A DNA stretch of 13,325 bases from an uncultured Coriobacteriales bacterium (GCA_903789505.1 CAIFEU010000073.1:1-13325); one strand, 5' to 3'. Counted from the stretch's first letter, positions 1-7,219 are shown. Notes: generated from the letters alone by a model not told the origin. Made by a program: numbers and translations.

Positions 1-1
1 C

Positions 2-904
2 GTGAAGAACTTCACCCAGCCGGTGTCACAGCTGGCAACGGTGTCCAACGTTCTTCAGCAGATGGCTGCCTGCGCGGAGCGCGTGTTCGAGTTCCTCGAC
101 GCGCCCGAGGAGCGGGAGACCGCCCGCGTGGACGCCGTCACGGGCGAGCCGGAGCGCATCGGGCGCGCCGGCGGGGCAGTCGAGTTCGACGACGTGTCGT
201 TCGGCTACCTGCCTGGCAAGACCATCATCCACGACTTCTCGCTGGACGTGGCCCCCGGCAGGACCGTCGCGATCGTGGGTCCCACCGGGGCGGGTAAGAC
301 CACGCTGATGAAGCTGCTGCTGCGCTTCTACGACGTGGACTCGGGCAGCCTCAGGGTCGACGGGCACGACGTGCGCGACGTCGCCCGGGCGGACCTGCGC
401 GGCAACTTCGCGATGGTGCTGCAGGACAGCTGGCTGTTCGAGGGGACGATTCGCGAGAACATACGCTTCGGTCGGCTCGACGCCACCGACGAGGAGGTCC
501 GCGCGGCGGCGCGCTATGCCCACTGCGACCACTTCATCGAGGCGCTCCCCGGCGGGTACGACTTCGTCGTGAACGAGGGCGCGACCAACATCAGCCAGGG
601 ACAGCGCCAGCTGATCACCATCGCCCGCGCGTTCCTGGCCGACCGACCGATCCTGGTGCTGGACGAGGCGACCTCCAACGTGGACACCCGCACCGAGTGG
701 CGCATCCGCGACGCGATGGGCGACCTCATGCGGGGGCGCACGAGCTTCGTGATCGCGCACCGGCTCTCGACGATTCGCGACGCCGACACGATCCTGGTCC
801 TGCGCGACGGTGACATCGCCGAGCAGGGCACCCACGAGGAGCTGCTGGCCAGGGGCGGCATCTACGCCAAGCTGTACGAGTCGCAGTTCGACGAGGTGGC
901 GTGA
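2..904 (+). CDS. ABC exporter half-transporter, C-terminal part (5' end outside window)
   Basis: The frame is open to the left edge, so the GTG at base 2 is not a real start; the membrane domain lies outside the window. Residues 1-35 match the last part of a type I exporter membrane domain running into the linker. A complete nucleotide-binding domain follows: Walker A GPTGAGKT (93-100), Q-loop Q141, signature ISQGQ (197-201), Walker B ILVLDE with catalytic Glu222, D-loop SNVD, and H-loop His253. The SQGQ form of the signature, and the ending in LYESQF, are typical of one subunit of heterodimeric exporters (TM288, YheH or LmrD-like). This subunit carries the intact catalytic glutamate. The partner would be expected just upstream, outside the window. 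The role is ATP-driven export across the cytoplasmic membrane; the substrate (drug, lipid or peptide) cannot be read from this part. A hairpin at 930-964 follows the stop. Confidence 0.95.
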   Translation: MKNFTQPVSQLATVSNVLQQMAACAERVFEFLDAPEERETARVDAVTGEPERIGRAGGAVEFDDVSFGYLPGKTIIHDFSLDVAPGRTVAIVGPTGAGKTTLMKLLLRFYDVDSGSLRVDGHDVRDVARADLRGNFAMVLQDSWLFEGTIRENIRFGRLDATDEEVRAAARYAHCDHFIEALPGGYDFVVNEGATNISQGQRQLITIARAFLADRPILVLDEATSNVDTRTEWRIRDAMGDLMRGRTSFVIAHRLSTIRDADTILVLRDGDIAEQGTHEELLARGGIYAKLYESQFDEVA

Positions 905-929
905 CGCGCGCATCCCAGCGGGGCGGCAC

Positions 930-964
930 GCCCTCGGGCGTCCCTAAGGCCAGCGTCCGAGGGC
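930..964. terminator. Hairpin between convergent genes, possible bidirectional terminator
   Basis: GCCCTCGG (930-937) and CCGAGGGC (957-964) form a perfect 8-bp stem around a 19-nt loop. It starts 26 bases after the ABC transporter stop and lies in the convergent gap before the macrodomain gene. There is no clear T-tract on either side, so this is a GC-rich stem typical of high-GC genomes, not a canonical intrinsic terminator. Confidence 0.45.
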
Positions 965-1043
965 ATCGGCAATGGTGTCGATTGCGCCCGCCCCCGCCCT
1001 CACCAGGATCGCGTCCGCCTCGTCGATTGCCCGCGCGAATCGC

Positions 1044-1967
1044 TCAGTCGCCCGCGAGAAGCTCGCGGTAGAGTCGCTCGTCCACTGGCTTGAAAACGTC
1101 GAACGTCACCTCCACGTCGCTTGGGTTGCGCCGAAGCCAGCCGCGCACGGTGTCCACGGCGACGCGCGCCGCCAGCGCGTTGGGGAACCGGAACTCCCCG
1201 GTCGATATGCAGCAGAACGCCACCGAGCGCAGGCCGCGCGCGGCAGCCAGGTCGAGGCACGCTCCGTAGCAGCTCGCGAGCAGCTCCTCGTCGCGCCGCG
1301 TCGGCCCGTCGCCCGCGACGATGGGCCCCACCGTGTGCAGGACGTGCGCGGCTGGCAGGTTGTGCCCCGCGGTGATGCGCGCCCGTCCCGCGGGCTCGTC
1401 GCCTCCCCGGGCCCCCACCAGCGAGGCGCACTCGAGGCGCAGCTGGATGCCGGCAAAGGTGTGGATTGCGTTGTCGATGCAGCCGTGGTTGGGCGCGAAG
1501 CAGCCCAGCAGCCCGCTGTTCGCGGCGTTCACGATGGCGTCCACCTCGAGCAACGTGATGTCCCCGCGCCACAGCGCCAGCCCGTCTGCCGTGCGCGGCA
1601 GAGCGTCCGCCCGCACGGCCCCGCCGCGCTCGGCGAGCCGAGCGCGCAGGTAGGCGTCCTGCACGGCGAGCAGGCGCTGGTCGGCTGGCCACGGCGGCCT
1701 GACGTTGAGCAGCGCCCTGAGCAGGCGCCGCTGGCCCTGCGGGTCGTCCGGTGGCTCTAGGGTCTGCCCGGGCAGGTCGTCGCGCTCCGCCGCGAGCGCC
1801 CGGATGAGCCAGGCGCGCCGCTCCTCCTGCGTCATGCTAGCCGCGAGGGCGGCGGCCTCGCGGGCGGTCGCGCCGTAGCCCGCGCCCCCGCCCCGCGTCA
1901 CGCCCACCACGGCGTCGTCCCCGGGCGCGGGGCGTGGGACCTTCTCGTCATCGAAGTCTTTCCTCAT
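1044..1967 (-). CDS. Zn-dependent macrodomain protein, protein-ADP-ribose hydrolase
   Basis: This 307-residue protein has an N-terminal helical extension (about 1-125) and a C-terminal macrodomain (about 128-300). Visible motifs are GDIT (135-138), the ADP-ribose pocket NAANSGLLGC (147-156), the zinc triad C156-x4-H161-x-C163 in CFAPNHGCID, and the phosphate loop STGEFRFP (255-262). The Cys/His/Cys insertion followed by IDNAIH defines the Zn-containing macrodomain class known from Staphylococcus and Streptococcus, whose members remove ADP-ribose from modified proteins. The ATG at 1967 is supported by GAGGAGG a few bases upstream. In pathogenic Firmicutes this gene sits with a SirTM sirtuin, a lipoate ligase and a GcvH-like protein. 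None of these is here, so the modified target and the transferase are unknown. The HxlR gene lies upstream on the same strand, separated by a hairpin. The family call is firm; the substrate is inferred. Confidence 0.92.
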   Translation of the reverse strand: MRKDFDDEKVPRPAPGDDAVVGVTRGGGAGYGATAREAAALAASMTQEERRAWLIRALAAERDDLPGQTLEPPDDPQGQRRLLRALLNVRPPWPADQRLLAVQDAYLRARLAERGGAVRADALPRTADGLALWRGDITLLEVDAIVNAANSGLLGCFAPNHGCIDNAIHTFAGIQLRLECASLVGARGGDEPAGRARITAGHNLPAAHVLHTVGPIVAGDGPTRRDEELLASCYGACLDLAAARGLRSVAFCCISTGEFRFPNALAARVAVDTVRGWLRRNPSDVEVTFDVFKPVDERLYRELLAGD

Positions 1968-2038
1968 GCGTCCTCCTCACGTCGCGCCAAGCGTCGCACG
2001 TCGGGGCTCCGAGGGGAAGTACGCACAACGAGGTGGGT

Positions 2039-2058
2039 CGGTCACCTGAGGGTGACCG
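2039..2058 (-). terminator. Perfect hairpin behind the HxlR gene
   Basis: CGGTCACC (2039-2046), loop TGAG, GGTGACCG (2051-2058): an 8-bp perfect stem with a 4-nt loop, 20 bases past the stop of the minus-strand HxlR gene. It probably separates the HxlR unit from the macrodomain gene. No U-tract follows, so an operator for the macrodomain gene is an alternative. Confidence 0.5.
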
Positions 2059-2078
2059 GGCGGCCAGGCGCGCGACGC

Positions 2079-2441
2079 CTACGCGTCGCCCATCGGCGCG
2101 CCCTGCGCGAGGCGGCGCTTGTACTCGGTCCCCCACGCGCTCAGCGAGTCGAGCACGGGCTTCAGGCTGCGCCCCAGCGGCGTGAGGGAGTACTCCACGC
2201 GCGGGGGCACCTCGGCGAACACCTCGCGGTGCACCAGACCCGCCGCCTCCATCGCGCGCAGCTGGCTCGTCAGCACCTTCTGCGAGATGTGCCCCACCGA
2301 CCTGCGCAGCTCTCCGAAGCGCTTGGTGCCGTCCATCAGGTCGCGCAGGATGAGCACCTCCCACTTGTTGCCGATCAGCGTGAGCGTGGTCTCCACCGGG
2401 CACGCGGGGAGGCTCTCGACGGGATTGTCTCCGGATGTCAT
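2079..2441 (-). CDS. HxlR-family winged-helix transcriptional regulator
   Basis: This 120-residue protein is a full-length HxlR/DUF24 regulator. The family core begins with CPVETTLTLIGNKWEVLILR (14-33). The recognition helix region is FGELRRSVGHISQKVLTSQL, and the wing holds RVEYSLTPLGRSL. Cys14 lies at the position of the conserved N-terminal cysteine that senses quinones, aldehydes or other electrophiles in YodB/HypR-type members, so redox or electrophile sensing is likely but inferred. I chose the ATG at 2441 because GGAGG sits 9 bases before it. A GTG at 2483 would add 14 residues (134 in total) and also has a GGAG upstream, but it would overlap the likely promoter. These regulators usually control an adjacent oxidoreductase. 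Here the neighbours are the macrodomain gene downstream and the alkylation-repair gene upstream, both on the same strand, so the target is not obvious. Confidence 0.93.
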   Translation of the reverse strand: MTSGDNPVESLPACPVETTLTLIGNKWEVLILRDLMDGTKRFGELRRSVGHISQKVLTSQLRAMEAAGLVHREVFAEVPPRVEYSLTPLGRSLKPVLDSLSAWGTEYKRRLAQGAPMGDA

Positions 2442-2464
2442 AGCGGGTGGCCTCCAATAGTCAC

Positions 2465-2493
2465 CGATAGGTACGTACGGCACGTAACTCCAA
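2465..2493 (-). promoter_or_regulatory. Candidate HxlR promoter with palindrome in its spacer
   Basis: Read on the minus strand, TTGGAG (2493-2488) is followed after 17 bases by CTATCG (2470-2465). The spacer holds the perfect palindrome GTACGTAC (2471-2478). A palindrome at this position fits autorepression by a dimeric regulator. The -10 match is poor, so this is tentative. Confidence 0.3.
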
Positions 2494-2613
2494 GGGCGAG
2501 CCGACTGTCTCCTGCGCCGACCGCGCGATCGCGACCGTCGACGAAATCGAGCCCGGCGACCGCGTCCGCCAGCGCGTCTCGGTCGTCAGCAGGTAGGGCG
2601 GCGACGACGTCCC

Positions 2614-2643
2614 CGCCGCCGCGCCGGTGCCCTCCCGGCGGCG
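2614..2643 (-). terminator. GC-rich hairpin behind the AlkD-like gene
   Basis: CGCCGCCG (2614-2621) and CGGCGGCG (2636-2643) can form an 8-bp stem around a 14-nt loop, 31 bases past the alkylation-repair stop on the minus strand. No T-tract is present. The bases are low in complexity, so a chance stem is possible. Confidence 0.3.
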
Positions 2644-2674
2644 CGTGCGGGACCGAGCGCGATCCGTCGGCTCG

Positions 2675-3385
2675 TCAGGTCCCTTGCCTCAGCAGGCGGA
2701 GGGCCTGCTTGGTCTGGTCGGGAATTCGCAGGCTCTCGATGCCCTTGCGGATCGCCATGCGCCTCAGCTGCGGGTCGAGCGCTGGGTCGGCGAGGACCTC
2801 CATGACGTCGCGCTCATGGGTGACCATGGCCTCCGCCAGGTACCAGGCCACCATCATGCGCACGTAGTATTCGCCGTTGTCCGCCTCGACCGCGACCCTC
2901 AGCAGGGAGGGGTCGTAGCCGGGGCCGAGCAGGTCGCGCATCAGCACCGAGACGCCGAAGCGCCGCGTGTAGGTGTGCCCGGACGCCATCCAGCGCCGCG
3001 CCAGGGGCAGCAGCGTCGCGGCGGGGTCGTCGCCCAGGGCCCGCGGGTCGTGGAACGCCTTGGGGTTGAGCGCGTCGCACACGCACCAGTTGTCGACATG
3101 GGGCAGCAGCGCGTCGAGCCCTCGCACCGCCTCACCCAGGTCGCGCTCGCCGTCCAGGACGAAGGCGTGCACCAGGTACTCCTCGTACCAGCGGTGCGGA
3201 AGCTCCGCGAGGAACGCGTCACGCCACTGCGCGCGCTCCACCTGCCGCGCGACCTGTCGCAGCCGCGGCACGCGCACGCCCAGCATCGTGCCCGGGTCGG
3301 CGGTCGCCACGATGCGCGCGTTGAACGTTCGATACCGGTCGTCCTGGTCCGCCTGTCCGCGCAGGAGTCGCTCGACCTGCTGCAT
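2675..3385 (-). CDS. AlkD-like DNA alkylation repair protein (HEAT-repeat DNA glycosylase)
   Basis: This is a 236-residue all-helical HEAT-like repeat protein of the DNA alkylation repair family, at normal family length. Diagnostic stretches are HVDNWCVCDALNPK (96-109), TRRFGVSVLMRD (140-151), EYYVRMMVAWYLAEA (172-186) and IRKGIESLRI (212-221). Trp100 and Asp104 keep the spacing of the catalytic Trp/Asp pair of Bacillus AlkD. Trp181 and the Arg141-Arg142 pair also sit where DNA-contacting residues are expected. Such enzymes excise N3- and N7-alkylated purines without base flipping. The ATG at 3385 is preceded by GGAAGGGGGG. The frame stays open upstream to 3496, but that stretch does not look like the family. 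It is probably a one-gene unit: 147 non-coding bases separate it from the membrane protein gene upstream, and a hairpin at 2614-2643 follows. Confidence 0.92.
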   Translation of the reverse strand: MQQVERLLRGQADQDDRYRTFNARIVATADPGTMLGVRVPRLRQVARQVERAQWRDAFLAELPHRWYEEYLVHAFVLDGERDLGEAVRGLDALLPHVDNWCVCDALNPKAFHDPRALGDDPAATLLPLARRWMASGHTYTRRFGVSVLMRDLLGPGYDPSLLRVAVEADNGEYYVRMMVAWYLAEAMVTHERDVMEVLADPALDPQLRRMAIRKGIESLRIPDQTKQALRLLRQGT

Positions 3386-3532
3386 GGCACCCCCCTTCCT
3401 GCTTGCCGGGCGCCCCGTCGCGCCCGCTGTCATCGCCGCCCGTCGGGAGGCGGCCCCGCCGAGGCGATCCTCGGCCATCCGCGCCGCGAAGTCCACCGCG
3501 ACCGGGGATGGCCGCGCGGCGGGCCCGACTCC

Positions 3533-3889
3533 CTAGCCCGCGCGCCTCGAGAGGCTGTACACCAGCGCTGGCATCCCTAGGTCGACCGCCATGCTGCCCA
3601 CGTACAGGACCGCGTCCCAGGGCGTGGCGGCGAGGTCGAGGTTCCACTTGCAAATCGTCAGCACGATGGCGCCGACGCTCGCCACCGCCCACAGCGTGAA
3701 CCCCGCCTGCGCCGTCGCGTCGCGCGCGGACAGGGCGAAGACCACCAGCCCCGCGACCATGCACGCCTTGACGAGCGCGAAGGCGCAGTCGAGCGGCAGC
3801 GACCCGATCGGGTACAGCAGCACCGCCCCTGCGACCGCCAGCGCCACGGCGACCCATGCCGCCGCGCGCGTGCTCCCGTCCCTCCTCAT
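3533..3889 (-). CDS. Small four-helix membrane protein of unknown function
   Basis: This protein has 118 residues and four hydrophobic stretches that read as transmembrane helices, at about 10-30, 34-53, 62-82 and 93-112. The loops are short and the ends basic (MRRDGSTR at the start, SLSRRAG at the end). No catalytic or ligand motif is recognisable. The helix count and size resemble small integral membrane proteins of unknown function; I do not recognise a named family. The ATG at 3889 has GGAGGGAAGG upstream. The frame is open further upstream, but that part is arginine-rich and out of character. It follows the nitroreductase gene on the same strand with a 137-base gap that contains a hairpin, so co-transcription is uncertain. 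Confidence 0.75.
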   Translation of the reverse strand: MRRDGSTRAAAWVAVALAVAGAVLLYPIGSLPLDCAFALVKACMVAGLVVFALSARDATAQAGFTLWAVASVGAIVLTICKWNLDLAATPWDAVLYVGSMAVDLGMPALVYSLSRRAG

Positions 3890-3957
3890 CTCGTGCCTTC
3901 CCTCCTTTCGAGCGGCTCCGCCCGCCGGGGCAGCCGCCGCCGCGAGAGCCTCTTGCC

Positions 3958-4002
3958 CGGGCCCCATGGCTGGCAGCGACGCCCATCGATGGCGTGGGGG
4001 CC
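3958..4002 (-). terminator. Compound hairpin behind the nitroreductase gene
   Basis: On the minus strand, 25 bases past the nitroreductase stop, GGCCCC (3960-3965) can pair with GGGGCC (3997-4002). Inside it, ACGCC (3979-3983) and GGCGT (3991-3995) flank the palindrome CATCGATG, with one bulged C. No T-tract follows. The rest of the gap 3890-4026 shows no gene. Confidence 0.35.
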
Positions 4003-4026
4003 GTCGCCGGACGGGCCAACGCGCCC

Positions 4027-4602
4027 CTACCGCGCCCAGAAGACGCGGCCCTGGCTGCGCGGGTGCGGCTCGGGCAGCGGGCCGTCGGGATAGCCCAGGA
4101 TGCAGTGGCCGACCCCGACGTACCTCTCGGCGTCGATGCCCATGTCGGCGAGAACGCCCTTGAACTCGGGCGTCCCGAAGACCTCGCGTGCGCGATGGAT
4201 CCAGCAGCTTCCCAGGCCGAGCGCCGAGGCGGCGAGCATCATGTTGCCGAGCGCGAGCGCGCCGTCCTCCACGTGCGTCGGAACCGAAGCGTCGGCGAGC
4301 ACGGCGAGCACCACCGGCGCGCCGTAGAAGGGGTCGGTCCCCTCGGGCGCGCCCATGACCTTGCGGTTCGCCTCGGCGAGTCGGTCGCGCAGGCGCCTGT
4401 CGGTCACCGCCAGGACGATCGCCGACTGGCGGTTCATCCCGCTCGGCGCCCAGATTCCCGCATCGATCACCCTCCTCACCAGCTCCTCGGGGACCGGGTC
4501 GGGCCTGTAGGCGCGGACGGAGCGCCGCGCCTCGATCGCGCGGATCACCTCGTTCGCCTCGGGCGCTTCGATGCTGTCGCTGGCGTTGGTGCTGACGGAC
4601 AT
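4027..4602 (-). CDS. Nitroreductase family protein (FMN-dependent)
   Basis: This 191-residue protein is at usual length for the compact nitroreductase fold. The FMN phosphate-binding segment ARRSVRAYRPDPVP (25-38) and the helix start GIWAPSGMNRQS (49-60) are classical. ALALGNMMLAASALGLGSCWI (115-135) and VGHCILGYP (164-172) are the second conserved block, at the dimer and flavin site. The family reduces nitroaromatics, quinones or flavins with NAD(P)H and is cytoplasmic; the natural substrate cannot be told. I chose the ATG at 4602 because AGGAG stands 5 bases before it and because family homology begins soon after. An upstream ATG at 4743 would add 47 residues that look non-coding. It is transcribed away from the glycosyltransferase, with which it shares the 392-base gap 4603-4994. 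Confidence 0.93.
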   Translation of the reverse strand: MSVSTNASDSIEAPEANEVIRAIEARRSVRAYRPDPVPEELVRRVIDAGIWAPSGMNRQSAIVLAVTDRRLRDRLAEANRKVMGAPEGTDPFYGAPVVLAVLADASVPTHVEDGALALGNMMLAASALGLGSCWIHRAREVFGTPEFKGVLADMGIDAERYVGVGHCILGYPDGPLPEPHPRSQGRVFWAR

Positions 4603-4994
4603 GGGGACTCCTATCTCTCGGCTGCCGAGGCGAGTCGCCGCCGCCCGTGCCGAGCCCTCTCGGGGCGGGGCAATGCCTGCGGTGACGTGCCATCCCCCGA
4701 TTATGCCCATTCTTTGGAGCGCCCCGCCGCGGGCTTCCTTCAAGGTCCCTTAAGCTCTCGCGAATAGAATCCGCTTCCATGGGTTGGCGTCCGAGCGGCG
4801 GCGCTCCCGTGCTCTCGCGCTTTCGGTTGGCGTACCACCACCTTCACAAACACTTTTTCACAAACGTCACTTTCACACCGACATCACCGCATGCGCTCGC
4901 GTCCCCTTCGCATGGGTCGCCTCGCGCGCGTGCGGGCCGCGCCGGCTCAAGGCGCGTCCGCGGCGTCGGAGCGGCATCGCCCGAATGGGGAGAG
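4603..4994. other. Divergent intergenic region between nitroreductase and glycosyltransferase genes
   Basis: No protein gene is supported in this 392-base gap. An open frame from an ATG at 4779 joins the glycosyltransferase frame, but it has no ribosome binding site and its residues look random. TAGAAT (4765-4770) is a possible plus-strand -10 without a good -35. ATTATG (4700-4705) reads CATAAT on the minus strand, also without a -35. The most structured element is the TTCACAAAC cluster at 4843-4879, which is AT-richer than its surroundings. Confidence 0.5.
4843..4879 (+). repeat. TTCACAAAC direct-repeat cluster upstream of the glycosyltransferase
   Basis: TTCACAAAC occurs exactly at 4843-4851 and 4857-4865, and TTCACACC at 4872-4879. 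Start-to-start spacing is 14 and 15 bases. The cluster lies about 115-150 bases before the proposed start. Regular direct repeats in a promoter region suggest a regulator binding site, but no regulator can be named. Confidence 0.5.
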
Positions 4995-7127
4995 ATGGAC
5001 ATGGAGATCGTCAAGCTCGCGAACGTGGACGTCGAAGACTCCGAGCAGTACCTCACGACGCCGACGCTGTGGGTCAGGTGCTGCGGCGGCAGCCTGCCTG
5101 CCGTCAAGCGACGCGGGGAGGGCCTCGGCATCCACGGCTTCCGGCTCCCGGCGGGCGGAACGTATGACTTCATGACCTACTACGGAGCGCTCTCCCTGCG
5201 CAAGTGGGCGCTGTACGCCGACGTGCGCGACTTCGAGCTCCACGTCACCGCGCGCGGCAGGTACGCCGTCACGGTCGAGTACGCGGACGCCTGGGCGTAC
5301 CCGTCGACCGTCGTCGACGGGGAGCGGCTCGAGTTCGACGACCGGGGCGGCTTCGCGACCCATGTGATCGGCGTCGCGGCAGGCGAGCGTCCCAACGCCC
5401 ACGGTGACGTGCCCGTGCTGGTCGGCTTTCGCGTGGAGACGCAGGACGACTGCGACTTCAGGACGGTGGGATGGTTCGCCCATGCCGGCTCCGTGCGTGA
5501 CGTGAGGCTCGCAATCTGCACGACCACCTTCAAGAAGGAGCGCTACATCGCCGCGAACGTCGGCAAGATTCGCCGCGACCTGCTCTACGGGACCGCCGAG
5601 GAGTACGAGCGCCTCCGCGGCGACGACGCTTTCGACGAGGTCAGCGCCCACCTCGTCATGAACGTCGTCGACAACGGCAGGACGCTCGACGCCGAGGGGC
5701 TCTCCGGCGGCGGCGTGCGCGTCATCCCGAACGTGAACGCCGGTGGGGCGGGCGGCTTCGCGCGCGGCATGATCGCGGCCGTCGACGAGGGGGCCACGCA
5801 CGCGCTGATGATGGACGACGACGTCAGCTTCTGCACGGAGGCGTTCGTGCGGACCTTCAACCTGCTGCGCGTCGTCAGGGACGAATACGCCGACGCGTTC
5901 GTCAGCGGCGCCATGCTCTCCATGTACGACGTCGACATCCAGAGCGAGGACACCGGCTTCATGAACTACCGGGGGTACTGCCAGCCGGTGAAGCCGCCGC
6001 TGCGCCTGTCGCTGACGCACGAGATCGTGCACAACGAGGCGTTCGAGCCCACGCTGTACCGCAAGGAGTGCCAAGACATCAGGCAGCGCTACGCGGCGTG
6101 GTGGTACTGCTGCATCCCGGTGACGCAGATACGCAGGCGCGGGCTCCCCCTGCCCCTGTTCGTGCGCTTTGACGACGTCGAGTACGCCCTGCGCGACGGC
6201 GACGACGCGGGCCGCAGGTTCATGACGATGAACGGCATCTGCGTCTGGCACGAGCCGTTCTTCCTGCGCTACGACGCGGCCGTCGAGCGCTACCAGACCA
6301 CGAGGAACGCCCTGATCGCCCGTGCCGCGAGCGGCATCGCCCCGATGAGCGACTTCGACTCCATGATCAAGGAGGCGTTCTACCTCGAGGTGAGGCGCCT
6401 GAACTACGCCGACGCGGAGCTCGTGTGCGAGGGGGTCGAGGACTTCCTCGCGGGGCCGGACGTGTGCTTCGCTCCCGGATTCGCGGAGAGGCGCTTCCTC
6501 GAGACGCACAGGACGAGGGAGCAGGCGATGCCGTTCGACGAGGCGAGGGGAGCCCTGCTCGAGCTTGGGATCGACCTGGACGACGTCGAGCCGGTCGACG
6601 TCCAGCATGATCGCAGCCGAACGCTGGCGGAGCGCGTCAGGGACCTGCTTACGTTCGCGGGGCATGACGTGACGCGGCTGCTGCGCGGGGGAGCGGGCGG
6701 GGGCACCCGTGCGGGCTCCGGAATGGCGGGCGGTCCCGGCAAGGCCGACGCGGCTGCCGGCGAGGCGGGCGGGGGCGCCGACCGTCGGCACGCCCATGCC
6801 CGCAAGGTGGCGATCATGGGGCGCGGCGCCGGCGCCTACCAGCCCGGAGAGACGCGCGACGCCGACGTGATCGTCGCGATCGACATCCCCAACCAGAGGG
6901 TGTCGCTGCGCTGGCGGGACAACGACAGGTTCGCCGAGCTCGTGCGCCGCTTCAGGCGCGACATGAGGCAGCTGTCCGCGCGGCGCGCGGAGCTGGCGGA
7001 CGCCTATCGCCGGGCGGCGGAGCGGATGCGCACGAGGGAGGCGTGGGAGCGCTACCTCGGCATGGGGGAGGTGCCCGCGCAGGGGGCGGAGGCGCCCGTC
7101 GACCCCACGCGGGCGGACGGGAGGTAG
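4995..7127 (+). CDS. GlfT2-like galactofuranosyltransferase (GT2 family)
   Basis: The protein has 710 residues and the plan of mycobacterial GlfT2: an N-terminal beta-rich domain (about 1-165), a GT-A catalytic domain (about 170-420), and a helical C-terminal part. Hallmarks are ICTTTFKKERYI, NVNAGGAGGFARGM in the donor-binding loop, the metal-binding triad D274-D275-D276 in MMDDDVS, the acceptor-site motif FDDVEY (D393-D394-x-E396), and W418-H419 before EPFFLRYD. These line up in order and spacing with the GlfT2 catalytic Asp triad and His. The enzyme would polymerise galactofuranose from UDP-Galf on a lipid-linked acceptor at the membrane. It is longer than Mycobacterium GlfT2 (637): residues about 563-600 form a Gly/Ala-rich linker leading to an extra charged C-terminal helical segment. 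No Galf partner gene lies nearby. The ATG at 4995 follows GGGGAGAG; a second ATG at 5001 has better spacing and would remove two residues. Confidence 0.88.
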   Translation: MDMEIVKLANVDVEDSEQYLTTPTLWVRCCGGSLPAVKRRGEGLGIHGFRLPAGGTYDFMTYYGALSLRKWALYADVRDFELHVTARGRYAVTVEYADAWAYPSTVVDGERLEFDDRGGFATHVIGVAAGERPNAHGDVPVLVGFRVETQDDCDFRTVGWFAHAGSVRDVRLAICTTTFKKERYIAANVGKIRRDLLYGTAEEYERLRGDDAFDEVSAHLVMNVVDNGRTLDAEGLSGGGVRVIPNVNAGGAGGFARGMIAAVDEGATHALMMDDDVSFCTEAFVRTFNLLRVVRDEYADAFVSGAMLSMYDVDIQSEDTGFMNYRGYCQPVKPPLRLSLTHEIVHNEAFEPTLYRKECQDIRQRYAAWWYCCIPVTQIRRRGLPLPLFVRFDDVEYALRDGDDAGRRFMTMNGICVWHEPFFLRYDAAVERYQTTRNALIARAASGIAPMSDFDSMIKEAFYLEVRRLNYADAELVCEGVEDFLAGPDVCFAPGFAERRFLETHRTREQAMPFDEARGALLELGIDLDDVEPVDVQHDRSRTLAERVRDLLTFAGHDVTRLLRGGAGGGTRAGSGMAGGPGKADAAAGEAGGGADRRHAHARKVAIMGRGAGAYQPGETRDADVIVAIDIPNQRVSLRWRDNDRFAELVRRFRRDMRQLSARRAELADAYRRAAERMRTREAWERYLGMGEVPAQGAEAPVDPTRADGR

Positions 7128-7219
7128 GCGGGGCGGCGACGAGGCACCGCCTTCGCTTCGTGGCGACGAGCCCTCACCCGTGCAGGCACTGCCCGTGACC
7201 CCGCGTGGCGTCGAGTCGT

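Noticed and set aside
976..1030. Repeated GTCGATTGC at about 977 and 1022
   Set aside because: Two 9-base copies with no further structure are compatible with chance in this composition.
972..1760. Plus-strand open frame opposite the macrodomain gene
   Set aside because: It has no recognisable motif and is fully antisense to a gene with an intact zinc macrodomain signature and a strong ribosome binding site.
4779..4994. N-terminal extension of the glycosyltransferase from the ATG at 4779
   Set aside because: No ribosome binding site precedes it, the residues look random, and it would run through the TTCACAAAC repeats. GlfT2-like sequence starts at about 4995.
4947..6797. Long open frame on the minus strand, antisense to the glycosyltransferase
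   Set aside because: Its product is rich in Arg, Val, His and Asp with no family motif. It mirrors the third-position GC bias of the real gene, whose GlfT2 motifs are clear.
7135..7170. Direct repeat GGCGACGAG just past the glycosyltransferase stop
   Set aside because: It has two short copies, no associated gene end or mobile-element signature, and a low-complexity GC-rich motif.
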